A stretch of 64,000 nucleotides of DNA from Nibrella saemangeumensis (GTDB lineage Bacteria; Bacteroidota; Bacteroidia; Cytophagales; Spirosomataceae). Position 1 is the first letter of the stretch. Each line of letters starts with the position of its first letter. The notes beneath the pieces are model-generated. The model did no database searches. It was given only the letters and a program-made list of their open reading frames with translations, and was not told the origin of the DNA. The DNA is taken from contig NZ_BAABHD010000032.1 of assembly GCF_039541915.1 (NCBI RefSeq), positions 248,001 through 312,000 on the forward strand, given 5' to 3'. A program made the position numbers and the translations under genes. Shown here in pieces: positions 8,742 through 18,193 of the stretch.

Positions 8742-11336
8742 ATGACGTTTACTTTTCGCCAACGAGTTACCGGCTATCTGGCCGGCTTATTACTCCTTTT
8801 CACCACCATTGCTCAGTCCCAGAAATCTGCCGACGTTTACGTAGATAATAATGGCGTCATGCGCTGGGGCCATACCAAAGCCGAGGTAAAAGGCTTTGGT
8901 ATCAACTACACCGTTCCTTTTGCCCATGCCTATCGGGTGGCAAAGCAGCTCGGTATTCCGCACGAGCAGGCGATTGACCACGATGTCTACCATTTCGCCC
9001 GGCTGGGGTTTGATGCCTACCGGGTGCATGTCTGGGATACCGAAATCAGCGACAGCCTGGGAAACCTGCTCAGCAACGAACACCTCCGGCTGTTTGATTA
9101 TACGCTGAAGAAGATGAAGGAGCGGGGCATGAAGTTCATCATCACGCCCATTGCCTACTGGGGTAACGGCTGGCCCGAACCCGACGAAAAAACGCCCGGC
9201 TTCTCCCGCAAATACGGCAAAGGACCGAGCCTGACCAATCCCGACGCTATTAAAGCGCAGGAAACCTACCTGTATCAGTTTCTGAACCATGTCAATACGT
9301 ACACCGGCATCGCCTATAAGGATGATCCGGACATCATCGCGTTTGAGATTAGCAATGAACCACACCACAACGAGGCTCCGCAACAGGTGACCGGTTTTAT
9401 CAACCGCATGGTGGCTGCTATGCGCCGAAGCGGCACCTGCAAGCCGATCTTTTACAACATCAGCCACAGCATCCACCTCGCCGATGCGTATTTCAACGCC
9501 AACATTCAGGGTGGCACGTTCCAGTGGTACCCTACCGGCCTGGGTGCTCGTCACGAGTTGCGGGGGAATCTGCTGGCGAACGTCGACGAATACACGATAC
9601 CGTTTGCCAATAATCCGAAGTTCAAAAAGATGGCCAAAATCGTGTACGAGTTCGATGCGGCTGATGTGGGCCGCTCGTACATTTATCCGGCCATGGCGCG
9701 GGAGTTTCGGGAGGCCGGGTTGCAGGTGGCTACACATTTTTCGTATGACCCTACCTACATGGCTTATGCCAATACCGAATACGATACCCATTACATGAAC
9801 CTGGTGTATGCTCCGCAGAAAGCCCTGAGTCTGATGATTGCATCCGAGGTATTTCACCGGGTGCCGCTGTACAAAGACTACGGACCTTATCCGGCCAATA
9901 CCTCCTTCGATGCGTTTCGGGTGAGCTATGAGCAGGATCTGGCCGAAATGGTGACCGATGCGAAATTCATTTATACCAATCACACTACCACAACACCACC
10001 GGCTGTTGCCCGGCTGGCGCAGATCGCCGGCTTTGGCAACTCGCCGGTCGTGACTTATGAGGGACGCGGAGCTTACTTCCTCGACCGGCTCGAAGCGGGC
10101 GTCTGGCGGCTGGAGGTGCTGCCCGATGCCATCTGGGTGCGTGACCCGTTCGGGCGCAATAGTCTGAAAAAAGAAGTGGCCGTGGTGAACTGGCGCTCGT
10201 GGCCCATGTCCATCAACCTGCCCGACCTGGGCGACGATTATCGAATAGTGCCGCTTAACGATGGCAATACGCTTTCGGCCACCGTCACCGGCAAACGGTT
10301 TACCGTAGCACCGGGTACCTACCTGCTGGTTCGGAAGGGGACAACCACCCAACTAACCGGTAACAGCCGCTGGCGTAATCTGACGCTGAAGGAGTTTGCC
10401 GCTCCGGTCTCTACCGTAAAACGCACCTATGTGCTGCACAGGCCGGTGCCGGAGGTGTCGGTAGGTCAGCCCGTCAGCCTCAGTGCTACCGTTGTCACCG
10501 TCAATGAACCCGAGGCAATCGAGCTGGTGGTAACCGAAACCCGTTCCCGACCGGAGGTGATCCGGATGGACCGAAGCAACGGCTATACCTATACGGCAAC
10601 ACTCCCCGAACGGGTAGTTAATGAAGGGTTTCTGCGGTATTACATCACCGTGAAAGAAAATGGAGGCTATCGGACGTACCCCTCGGGGTTGGAAACGCGC
10701 CCGTCGGACTGGGATTTCTACGATCCACAAGCTTATTCCATGCGCGTCGTACCCCGAACGGCTCCCGTTTACCTGTTCGAAGCGGCCACGGATACCGACG
10801 AACTGGTCCGACCCTGGACACCCGGTTCCGGCCTCATGCCGACCGAAGGACCCGGAAAGGCCGAGGTACGATTACCCGTTGAGAAACTAGTTGTGCCGGA
10901 CCCGGAGAACCGCGACGGAGCAAGGACTTATGACTACTCGTTCCGGTATAATTTCGCGCCCAAAGTCGACGGTCGCCGGCAGGATCTTGCCTCTATGCAG
11001 AGGCTGGTAATTCAGGGGCGTTCGCTGTTGGACAAACCCGAAAAACTACAGGTGGCGCTGGTGACCAAAGAGGGCTCTGCCTATGGCGGCTTGCTGACGC
11101 TGGAGCCAAAGACCGGCGACTACACGTTGCCGCTGAAGGATCTGAAGCCGGTAAAGGTAGTTAGTCTGCCACGGCCTTATCCATCGTTTTTGCCGTACTA
11201 TTTTGACAAACCCGCATCAGGCAGTCTGGATCTGAGTGCCATCGAAAGTCTGCAATTTTCCATTGGCCCCGGTCTGCCGCAAAGTGAACGGGACGGTAAA
11301 CACGGCGTAGCCATCAGTAGCGTGCGGCTGGAATAG
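8742..11336 (+). CDS. Secreted GH5-like (cellulase superfamily) glycoside hydrolase
   Basis: An 864-aa exported hydrolase. I start at ATG 8742 because the protein then opens with a clean signal peptide (about residues 8-24, cleavage near AQS); the longer frame from a TTG at 8709 adds charged residues before it. Residues 25-400 look like a GH5-type TIM barrel: RVHVWDTE, FIITPIAYWGNG, then EISNEPHH with acid/base candidate Glu206 and a likely nucleophile Glu303 in VYEFDAAD. Residues 470-860 are beta-rich with no catalytic motif I recognise. A beta-1,4-glycan target is likely but not proven. The gene is alone, flanked by two direct copies of a palindromic repeat. Confidence 0.82.
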   Translation: MTFTFRQRVTGYLAGLLLLFTTIAQSQKSADVYVDNNGVMRWGHTKAEVKGFGINYTVPFAHAYRVAKQLGIPHEQAIDHDVYHFARLGFDAYRVHVWDTEISDSLGNLLSNEHLRLFDYTLKKMKERGMKFIITPIAYWGNGWPEPDEKTPGFSRKYGKGPSLTNPDAIKAQETYLYQFLNHVNTYTGIAYKDDPDIIAFEISNEPHHNEAPQQVTGFINRMVAAMRRSGTCKPIFYNISHSIHLADAYFNANIQGGTFQWYPTGLGARHELRGNLLANVDEYTIPFANNPKFKKMAKIVYEFDAADVGRSYIYPAMAREFREAGLQVATHFSYDPTYMAYANTEYDTHYMNLVYAPQKALSLMIASEVFHRVPLYKDYGPYPANTSFDAFRVSYEQDLAEMVTDAKFIYTNHTTTTPPAVARLAQIAGFGNSPVVTYEGRGAYFLDRLEAGVWRLEVLPDAIWVRDPFGRNSLKKEVAVVNWRSWPMSINLPDLGDDYRIVPLNDGNTLSATVTGKRFTVAPGTYLLVRKGTTTQLTGNSRWRNLTLKEFAAPVSTVKRTYVLHRPVPEVSVGQPVSLSATVVTVNEPEAIELVVTETRSRPEVIRMDRSNGYTYTATLPERVVNEGFLRYYITVKENGGYRTYPSGLETRPSDWDFYDPQAYSMRVVPRTAPVYLFEAATDTDELVRPWTPGSGLMPTEGPGKAEVRLPVEKLVVPDPENRDGARTYDYSFRYNFAPKVDGRRQDLASMQRLVIQGRSLLDKPEKLQVALVTKEGSAYGGLLTLEPKTGDYTLPLKDLKPVKVVSLPRPYPSFLPYYFDKPASGSLDLSAIESLQFSIGPGLPQSERDGKHGVAISSVRLE

Positions 11337-11342
11337 TATGTG

Positions 11343-11454
11343 TTGCTACTCTGACTCGTTTCGCTCGTCCGCGATTGCATCGCGAGACGGGTGAGGTTCG
11401 CGTTTGTAACGCGATACAATCCGCTCCGGCGGGCCGGGGGACGAGCAGTAGCAA
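11343..11454 (+). repeat. Dispersed palindromic repeat, copy 2 (complete, MITE/REP-like)
   Basis: A 112-bp element bounded by an 8-bp terminal inverted repeat, ttgctact (11343-11350) and agtagcaa (11447-11454). Inside are the 29-bp core (11363-11391), a second small palindrome cgcgtt-tgt-aacgcg, the palindromic ccgctccggcgg and gcgg/ccgg tracts. No coding capacity. It lies 6 bp after the GH5-like gene and upstream of the NtrC gene. The layout resembles REP/MITE-type non-autonomous repeats. Confidence 0.7.
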
Positions 11455-11481
11455 AGAACGGCGGCAGTGTGGCAGACTTTA

Positions 11482-11489
11482 TATCTTTG
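11482..11489 (+). promoter_or_regulatory. Bacteroidota-type -7 box (TAnnTTTG) for the NtrC-type gene
   Basis: TATCTTTG matches the TAnnTTTG consensus of the Bacteroidota housekeeping sigma factor. It lies 25 bp before the chosen GTG start at 11514. I see no clear -33 TTTG partner, so support is moderate. Confidence 0.4.
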
Positions 11490-11513
11490 CCGGGAATTAA
11501 AGGCTATTTACCT

Positions 11514-12842
11514 GTGGCGGCTACCATACTACTGATCGATGACGAAGACCGGCTGCGGAAACTGCTGGCCCGGATGTTAAGCCTGGAGGAGTATAAGGTG
11601 CTGGAAGCGGCTGATGCCCGCAGTGGTCTCAGCCTGCTGGAGAGCGAAGAGGTGCACCTGGTGATCAGCGATGTGAAACTGCCTGATAAGAACGGCATTG
11701 ACCTGACCGGGTACATCAAAGAAAAGTATCCGGCCGTAGAGGTGATCGTGCTGACTGCCTTTGGCACGATTGCCGACGGGGTAGCTGCCATTAAGAACGG
11801 AGCCTTTAACTACATTACCAAAGGCGACGATAATGATAAAATCATTCCGTTGGTGAGCCGGGCCATTGAGAAGGCGCAGTTGCAGTTCCGGATTCAGCAC
11901 CTGGAGGACCAGGTAAGCCGTCGGTACAGCTTCAAAAACATCATTGGCGAATCGGAGGCTATTCAGCAGGCAATGCGGCTGGCGCGTAAAGTGGCCGTAA
12001 CCGATACCACTGTGCTGCTGATGGGCGAGACTGGTACCGGCAAAGAAGTGTTTGCCCAGGCCATTCACGGGGCCAGTCCCCGTAGATTAGGGCCGTTTGT
12101 CGCCATCAATTGCGGAGCACTCAGTAAGGAAATTCTGGAGAGCGAACTGTTTGGTCACCGGGCGGGTGCTTTCACCGGGGCCAGCCGTGATCAAAAGGGA
12201 CTTTTTGCCGAAGCGCATAAAGGCACCATCTTTCTGGACGAAATTGGGGAAATGCCACTGGATTTGCAGGCCAAGCTGCTGCGGGTGCTGGAGACCCACG
12301 AGTTTCTCCGCGTCGGCGATACCAAACCAACGCGGGTGGATGTCCGCGTCATTGCCGCGACCAACCGCAAACTGGAACAGCAGACGCAGGCCGGCACCTT
12401 CCGGTTAGACCTCTACTACCGTTTGTCGGTGTTCACCATTACGCTACCGGCCCTGCGCGAGCGGCCGGAGGATATTCCGGCCCTAGCCGAACAGTTTGCC
12501 CGGCGCGATGCCACAAAAATCGGTAAACGGGAAATTCGGCTAAGTCCGGCTTTCCTGACCAAACTGAAGCAGCAACCCTGGAAGGGCAACACCCGCGAAC
12601 TCAGGAACGTCATCGAACGGGCGGTTATTCTGGCGGAGGGACCCGAATTGCTGGTCGAGCATCTGCCGTATGATATGCAGCAGGATCGGACTGTCGGTAC
12701 CGAATCGGCGCTGGACCTGGCTACCGTGGAGCAACTCCATATCCAGCGGGTGATGCGCCAAACCGGCGGTAATAAAACCGAAGCCGCCCGACTGCTGGGC
12801 ATCGGTCTGACAACCCTTTACCGCAAACTTGGCGAGTTGTAA
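11514..12842 (+). CDS. Sigma-54-dependent NtrC-family response regulator
   Basis: A 442-aa regulator with three domains: receiver (phospho-acceptor Asp53 in SDVKLPDKNG), sigma-54 AAA+ ATPase (Walker A GETGTGKE at 171-178; GAFTGA loop at 218-223) and a C-terminal Fis-type helix-turn-helix (NKTEAARLLGIGLTTLYRKL). It activates sigma-54 promoters after phosphorylation. I place the start at GTG 11514: a frame open from 11391 would begin inside a repeat element, and residues upstream of VAATILLIDDED match no receiver. A terminator separates it from the kinase gene 240 bp downstream, its likely partner by proximity. Confidence 0.92.
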   Translation: MAATILLIDDEDRLRKLLARMLSLEEYKVLEAADARSGLSLLESEEVHLVISDVKLPDKNGIDLTGYIKEKYPAVEVIVLTAFGTIADGVAAIKNGAFNYITKGDDNDKIIPLVSRAIEKAQLQFRIQHLEDQVSRRYSFKNIIGESEAIQQAMRLARKVAVTDTTVLLMGETGTGKEVFAQAIHGASPRRLGPFVAINCGALSKEILESELFGHRAGAFTGASRDQKGLFAEAHKGTIFLDEIGEMPLDLQAKLLRVLETHEFLRVGDTKPTRVDVRVIAATNRKLEQQTQAGTFRLDLYYRLSVFTITLPALRERPEDIPALAEQFARRDATKIGKREIRLSPAFLTKLKQQPWKGNTRELRNVIERAVILAEGPELLVEHLPYDMQQDRTVGTESALDLATVEQLHIQRVMRQTGGNKTEAARLLGIGLTTLYRKLGEL

Positions 12843-12872
12843 ACCCAGACGGGCAATAAGTCTTTCAAATTG

Positions 12873-12912
12873 AAAAGCCAACCTTGCCATTTTGGTAGGG
12901 TTGGCTTTTTTG
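12873..12912 (+). terminator. Rho-independent terminator after the NtrC-type gene
   Basis: An 11-bp perfect stem, aaaagccaacc (12873-12883) and ggttggctttt (12899-12909), continues into a T run. It lies 31 bp after the stop codon. Confidence 0.75.
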
Positions 12913-13083
12913 TGTGCAAAAAGCGGCAGCAATAAGCGGCTGATAAAAAGCAGGTTGTACAGAAGTTGACCGGCAGTACCCTGTTTGGAATAGTTATTGG
13001 CGTATGGATTTGGATTCGTGTGGGTGGACCGGACAAATTTGCCGGCAGCCGTTACAGATTTATTCCGGCTGCCTGCTGTTGCT

Positions 13084-14832
13084 ATGACCATTAAAACCAA
13101 ATTGTTTCTGGGGTTGATCTTTCTGTTCTCCATCATCCTGTTGCTGACGGGGTTGGGCGCTTTCTACCTTAATCAGCTCGCCGGCGACTCACAGGCCATT
13201 CTGGAAAATAACTACCTCTCCCTGCAATACACCAGTACCATGCAGAAGGCCCTGTCGGCGTTGGGTACCGATCCGGATGCGCTGAAAACCTTTGAACAAA
13301 GCCTTCAGAAGCAGGAACAAAACATCACTGAGGAAGGGGAGCAGGAGTTGATCGAGGCCCTCAGCCGCGACTTCGACCGTTTAAAGACCGGAGCTGTGGA
13401 TTCACTTACCCGGTCGCGCATTCGAGGCACCGTGCTGCAGCTGGACGATATTAACCGGCAGGCCATGTTTCGCAAGAACAATACCGCCCGGCAAACCGCC
13501 CGGGAGGCTCTGCTGTGGCTGGCAGCGGTGGGGACGCTGTGTTTTGGGCTGGTGCTGTCGTTTATCCTCTACTTTCCCGGCTATATCGCGAATCCCCTAC
13601 GGGAGCTGACCCAGAGTATCAAACAGATCGCCAGTCGCAACTTTGAAGAACGACTTCATTTTCACTCGGATGACGAGTTTGGTGAATTGGCCCGATCATT
13701 TAACTCAATGGCGCAGAAACTGGATGAATATGAACACTCCAGCCTTGCCCAGCTACTGTTCGAAAAAAAGCGCATTGATACCTTAATTCAGCTTATGCCC
13801 GATGGCATCATCGGACTCGATGAGCATAAGCGGGTGCTGTTCGCCAATCCGGTAGCCTGCCGGTTGCTGAGCATGACCGAAACTGATCTGGTCGGGACGT
13901 ATGCCCCGGATGTGGCTTCGGTGAATGATGTCGCCCGGACGTTGATTCAGGATCTGATGAACAACACCCCCGCTACCGGAGAAAGCCGGCTGCTGAAGAT
14001 TCCTGATCAGGGGAAAGAAAGCTATTTCAGAAAACAGACCCACCAGGTTACGGTTACCTGCACCGGCGAAGAGAAGCCTATCCCGGCCGGTTACGTTATT
14101 GTTCTGGCGAATGTCACCCCCTACCAGGAGCGCGATCAGGCCCGAACCAATTTCATCGCTACCGTTTCGCACGAACTGAAAACACCGATATCCGGCATCA
14201 AGCTGAGCCTGAAGCTGCTGGAGGATGACCGCATCGGCCCCCTTAATGAAGAACAGACGCAGTTGGTGGACCTGCTCCGCGACGATGCCGACCGGCTGCT
14301 CCACATTACCGGTGAGTTACTCAATATGGCGCAGGTGGAGTCGGGGCAGATCGAATTGCGGCTGGAAAACGTCTCGGCTATCGACATCATTGAGGTAGCT
14401 ACCAGCGCCGTACGGGTCCCGGCCGAGCAAAAGAACATTCACCTTGAGGTCCATATCCCGGCAGGTCTGCCCCTGGTCAAAGCCGACCCTGATAAGGCAT
14501 CGTGGGTGCTGATCAACTTTCTGTCCAATGCCGTGCGGCATAGCCTGGACAACAGCCCGATCAGGATAAGCGCCCGACAAACTAATAATACGGTTGAGTT
14601 TTGTGTCCGTGATTACGGTACCGGTATTCGCCCCGAAGACCGCGACCGGCTCTTCGACCCCTATTTCCGGGGGGCGGTCAACCTCCATGCCGACAAAAGC
14701 AGCCCTGTGAGCGGCACCGGGCTGGGCTTATCAATTTCCAGAGAATTTATCACCTCCATGCACGGAGAGATTGGCATACTGCCGGACATAAGCGATGGGG
14801 CCGCTTTTTATTTCCGCCTGCCGGTAGCCTGA
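13084..14832 (+). CDS. HAMP/PAS sensor histidine kinase
   Basis: A 582-aa inner-membrane kinase. Start ATG 13084 puts the first membrane helix at residues 6-30; a frame open from 12997 would add a tail without family features. Order: TM1, periplasmic part of about 120 residues, TM2 near 145-165, HAMP near 166-220, PAS near 235-340, HisKA with His363 in VSHELKTP, then an ATPase domain with NFLSNAVRHS, YGTGIRPED and GTGLGLSIS. It likely phosphorylates the NtrC-type regulator upstream. Its stop overlaps the Kup start by one base, so kinase and potassium transporter are cotranscribed, hinting that it senses potassium or osmotic state (inferred). Confidence 0.9.
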   Translation: MTIKTKLFLGLIFLFSIILLLTGLGAFYLNQLAGDSQAILENNYLSLQYTSTMQKALSALGTDPDALKTFEQSLQKQEQNITEEGEQELIEALSRDFDRLKTGAVDSLTRSRIRGTVLQLDDINRQAMFRKNNTARQTAREALLWLAAVGTLCFGLVLSFILYFPGYIANPLRELTQSIKQIASRNFEERLHFHSDDEFGELARSFNSMAQKLDEYEHSSLAQLLFEKKRIDTLIQLMPDGIIGLDEHKRVLFANPVACRLLSMTETDLVGTYAPDVASVNDVARTLIQDLMNNTPATGESRLLKIPDQGKESYFRKQTHQVTVTCTGEEKPIPAGYVIVLANVTPYQERDQARTNFIATVSHELKTPISGIKLSLKLLEDDRIGPLNEEQTQLVDLLRDDADRLLHITGELLNMAQVESGQIELRLENVSAIDIIEVATSAVRVPAEQKNIHLEVHIPAGLPLVKADPDKASWVLINFLSNAVRHSLDNSPIRISARQTNNTVEFCVRDYGTGIRPEDRDRLFDPYFRGAVNLHADKSSPVSGTGLGLSISREFITSMHGEIGILPDISDGAAFYFRLPVA

Positions 14833-16829
14833 TGCCAATCATCTCACCAGAAACGAAATCAATACAACCTGAATTCAACATGCAAGACAAACAGCAGATG
14901 GACCGCGTCACGGCGGGAGGCTTACTGGTAGCCATGGGTATTATCTTTGGCGATATTGGTACCTCTCCGTTGTATGTGCTGACGGCCATTCTGGGTCCTA
15001 CGCAGGTAATCCAGCAGGATGCGGTGCGAGGAGCCCTTTCCTGTATTTTCTGGACGCTCACGTTACAAACCACCGTAAAGTATGTCATCCTGATCCTGCG
15101 GGCCGACAACCGGGGTGAAGGTGGGATTTTCGCTTTATTTGCCCTGGTACGGCGTCATGCCCGGTGGCTGACGGTGCCGGCTATTATCGGGGGCAGCGCC
15201 CTGCTGGCCGACGGTATTATCACCCCGCCCATATCGGTTTCGTCGGCTATTGAGGGGCTGCGGATTCTTTACCCGGATATTCCTACGGTTCCCATCGTTA
15301 TCGCCATTCTGACGATTCTGTTCCTGGTTCAGGCCTTCGGGACGAGTGTGGTGGGTACCACCTTTGGCCCGATCATGCTGGTCTGGTTTACGATGCTGGC
15401 TACGCTGGGAATTTCGCAGATCGTGGTAGCACCGTCGGTGCTGGCGGCTATCAATCCCTACTATGCCTGGTGGCTGCTGTCGGAGTATCCGGGTGGGTTC
15501 TGGTTGCTGGGTTCGGTATTCCTGTGTACCACCGGAGCCGAGGCTCTGTATTCTGACCTGGGGCACTGCGGCCGGGGCAACATCCGCGTAAGCTGGGTGT
15601 TTGTCAAGACCTGTCTGCTGCTGAACTATTTTGGTCAGGGGGCCTGGCTGACCACCATTGCCGGGGAGTCTTTAGGCGACCGGCGGCCATTTTATGCCAT
15701 TATGCCCGAATGGTTTGTTATTTTCGGCGTGGCGGTGGCTACGGCGGCTACGGTCATTGCCAGTCAGGCGCTAATCAGCGGCTCGTTCACGCTGATCAGC
15801 GAAGCCATCCGGCTTAACTTCTGGCCGAAGGTGCGGCTGCGTTACCCGACCGTCAAAAAAGGCCAGTTATTTGTGCCCAGTGTCAACATGCTGCTTTGGG
15901 CCGGCTGTGTCGGCATTGTGCTGTACTTCCGGGAGTCGTCGAATATGGAAGCCGCTTACGGCCTGGCCATTACGCTGACGATGCTGATGACGACGCTGCT
16001 CATGGCGTATTACCTGTACGTCAAAAAATTCAGTGCGTGGGCTGTTTTGCTGTTCCTGATCGTGTACCTGGGTATCGAAGGGTCTTTTCTGATAGCCAAC
16101 CTGAGCAAATTCCCGCACGGCGGTTGGGTATCGCTTGTCATCGGCGCGGCTATTGCTTCGGTGATGTACATCTGGCTTCAGGCGTTTTACATCAAGCTAC
16201 GGCTGACGGAATATGTCCGGATCGATCAGTATATTCAGGCCATCAAAGAGCTCAGCCGCGACATCAGCATTCCCAAGTACGCCACCCACCTGGTGTTCAT
16301 GAGTAATGCCGCCCGGCAGGCCGAGATTGAATCCAAGACCATCTACTCCATCTTTCAGAAGCGGCCGAAACGGGCGGATATTTACTGGTTCGTCCATGTC
16401 GATACGACCGATGATCCGTATACGATGGAATACAAGGTGAACACTATTGCACCCGACGACTGCTATAAAGTGACCTTTCGGCTGGGCTTCCGGGTCGAAC
16501 AGCGGATCAACCTGTTCTTTCGGAAGGTAATTGAAGATATGGTAAAGAACAAAGAGGTGGATATTACCAGCCGTTACGAATCGCTCCACCGCCAGAACGT
16601 GATTGGCGACTTCCGGTTCGTGGTGCTGGAGAAGTTCCTGTCTTTCGAGAATGACCTGCCGTTGAAGGAGCGGATCATCATGAACCTCTACTTCTTCATC
16701 AAAGGGTTCACTACGTCGGAAGATCGCTGGTTTGGTCTCGACAGCAGTTCGGTGAAGGTAGAGAAGGTGCCACTGGTGATTCGCCCGGTGGAGAACGTAA
16801 ACCTGAAGCGTCTGGATTATGCTGGCTAA
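14832..16829 (+). CDS. kup: Kup-family potassium transporter
   Basis: A 665-aa inner-membrane transporter with about 12 hydrophobic segments and a cytoplasmic C-terminal domain of about 200 residues. The N-terminal signature GDIGTSPLYV is near residue 40, and the DNRGEGGIFALFALVR block at about 92-107 is typical of the KUP/HAK/KT family, which imports K+ with H+. The start overlaps the kinase stop (ATG at 14832); a second Met at 14881 is possible. A porin gene follows 42 bp later. The order kinase-kup-porin suggests a potassium uptake module spanning both membranes. Confidence 0.93.
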   Translation: MPIISPETKSIQPEFNMQDKQQMDRVTAGGLLVAMGIIFGDIGTSPLYVLTAILGPTQVIQQDAVRGALSCIFWTLTLQTTVKYVILILRADNRGEGGIFALFALVRRHARWLTVPAIIGGSALLADGIITPPISVSSAIEGLRILYPDIPTVPIVIAILTILFLVQAFGTSVVGTTFGPIMLVWFTMLATLGISQIVVAPSVLAAINPYYAWWLLSEYPGGFWLLGSVFLCTTGAEALYSDLGHCGRGNIRVSWVFVKTCLLLNYFGQGAWLTTIAGESLGDRRPFYAIMPEWFVIFGVAVATAATVIASQALISGSFTLISEAIRLNFWPKVRLRYPTVKKGQLFVPSVNMLLWAGCVGIVLYFRESSNMEAAYGLAITLTMLMTTLLMAYYLYVKKFSAWAVLLFLIVYLGIEGSFLIANLSKFPHGGWVSLVIGAAIASVMYIWLQAFYIKLRLTEYVRIDQYIQAIKELSRDISIPKYATHLVFMSNAARQAEIESKTIYSIFQKRPKRADIYWFVHVDTTDDPYTMEYKVNTIAPDDCYKVTFRLGFRVEQRINLFFRKVIEDMVKNKEVDITSRYESLHRQNVIGDFRFVVLEKFLSFENDLPLKERIIMNLYFFIKGFTTSEDRWFGLDSSSVKVEKVPLVIRPVENVNLKRLDYAG

Positions 16830-16871
16830 GCTAATTTTACAAACCTAACTACCGATCCCGTGATCTGTATC

Positions 16872-18032
16872 ATGGTAAACTATATAAAGACCGGTGTACT
16901 GATCGTCCTGTCGGCCCTGTCTGCATTTGGGCAGGCTACCGATACCACCAGGGGTACGGCTCCAACCGCTTTATTATCGCAACAGCCGGCAGCGGGTAAT
17001 CAGGTGACCTTTAGCGGCTATGTCGAAGCGTATTATGCCTACGATTTCACGGTGCCGGGAACGGTTCAGGAGCGGCCGGGCTTTCTGTATAATTTCACGC
17101 GGAATCGGGAGGTGAACCTGAATCTGGCTTTCCTCAGAGGTGCGTATACCGGTGAGTATGTGCGGGCCAATCTGGCCCTTCAGGTAGGCACCTATCCGCA
17201 ATATAATTATGCGTCGGAGCAGGATCTGGTCAAAAACATATTTGAAGCCTATGCCGGCGTAAAACTGAGCCGTAACCGGGATCTGTGGCTGGATGTAGGC
17301 CTGTTTTCCTCGCATATCGGCTACGAAAGTGCGATTGGCCAGGATAACTGGACGCTTACGCGCAGCATTGTCGCCGAGAACTCACCGTATTACCTGGCCG
17401 GAGCCCGACTGACCTACACGACGTCAGACGGCAAGTGGACGCTGCTGGGTTCGGTCCTGAATGGGTGGCAACGGGTAAGGCGATTGGCCGGGTATTCGGG
17501 GCCGTCGTTCGGTACCCAGGTTCAGTGCCGTCCGTCATCCCGGCTTACCCTAAACTGGAGTACGTTTCTGGGCAGCGACCGTTCCGACTCCCTACGGTCA
17601 GCACGGATGTACCATAACTTTTACGCGATTTATCAACCGGGAAAGGTAGGGTTGACCCTCGGCTTCGATGTGGGGTCGGAGCGCAAACCGGTGGTCATGG
17701 GTCGGCGGGAGGGACGCGGTAGCAACGTCTGGTTTACGCCCACCGCCGTTCTGCGGTATAGACTCAGCGAGAAACTGCGACTGGGTGGTAGAGTGGAATA
17801 CTATGATGACAAAGCCGGGGTCATGATTACCCCTGATACGGCCACGGAAACCGGGTCGCGGGTATTCCAGACCTGGGGATATTCGGCAAATATCGATTAT
17901 GCGGTTAGTGACCAGGCACTGTTTCGCGTGGAAGCCCGGACATTTCGCAGTAAGGATGCCGTTTTTCAAACCGGTAGCGGGACCGGGCGAACCAATACCG
18001 CGCTGACAACGAGCCTGTCTGTTCGTTTTTGA
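16872..18032 (+). CDS. Outer-membrane porin (OmpL-like beta-barrel)
   Basis: A 386-aa protein starting at ATG 16872, which gives a standard signal peptide ending near AFGQ. The mature part has many alternating amphipathic strands with FSGYVEAYYAYDF at the start of the barrel and a terminal aromatic strand ending in LSVRF, typical of outer-membrane assembly. It resembles the OmpL-like beta-barrel porins of Bacteroidota. I have often seen such porins annotated beside K+ uptake genes, and here it follows kup closely, so a role in passing K+ across the outer membrane is a reasonable inference. Selectivity is not readable from sequence. Confidence 0.82.
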   Translation: MVNYIKTGVLIVLSALSAFGQATDTTRGTAPTALLSQQPAAGNQVTFSGYVEAYYAYDFTVPGTVQERPGFLYNFTRNREVNLNLAFLRGAYTGEYVRANLALQVGTYPQYNYASEQDLVKNIFEAYAGVKLSRNRDLWLDVGLFSSHIGYESAIGQDNWTLTRSIVAENSPYYLAGARLTYTTSDGKWTLLGSVLNGWQRVRRLAGYSGPSFGTQVQCRPSSRLTLNWSTFLGSDRSDSLRSARMYHNFYAIYQPGKVGLTLGFDVGSERKPVVMGRREGRGSNVWFTPTAVLRYRLSEKLRLGGRVEYYDDKAGVMITPDTATETGSRVFQTWGYSANIDYAVSDQALFRVEARTFRSKDAVFQTGSGTGRTNTALTTSLSVRF

Positions 18033-18193
18033 TTGGCGGCACTCATAAACACCCTGGTGTAGGGAGTCCTTACCGCTTTTTCCAATATGCACGTTTAAAA
18101 AAGCCTGTTACCACTTATACAAAATAAGTACCGGCAACATCAGCCAAACCAATGTAGTTAAATGCAAAAGGTCTCCATCAGGCTACTGCATTA

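Noticed and set aside
8790..10352. A long antisense frame of 520 codons opposite the GH5-like gene
   Set aside because: It is a shadow of codon bias in the GH5-like gene; its translation has no domain marks and the sense protein has clear catalytic motifs.
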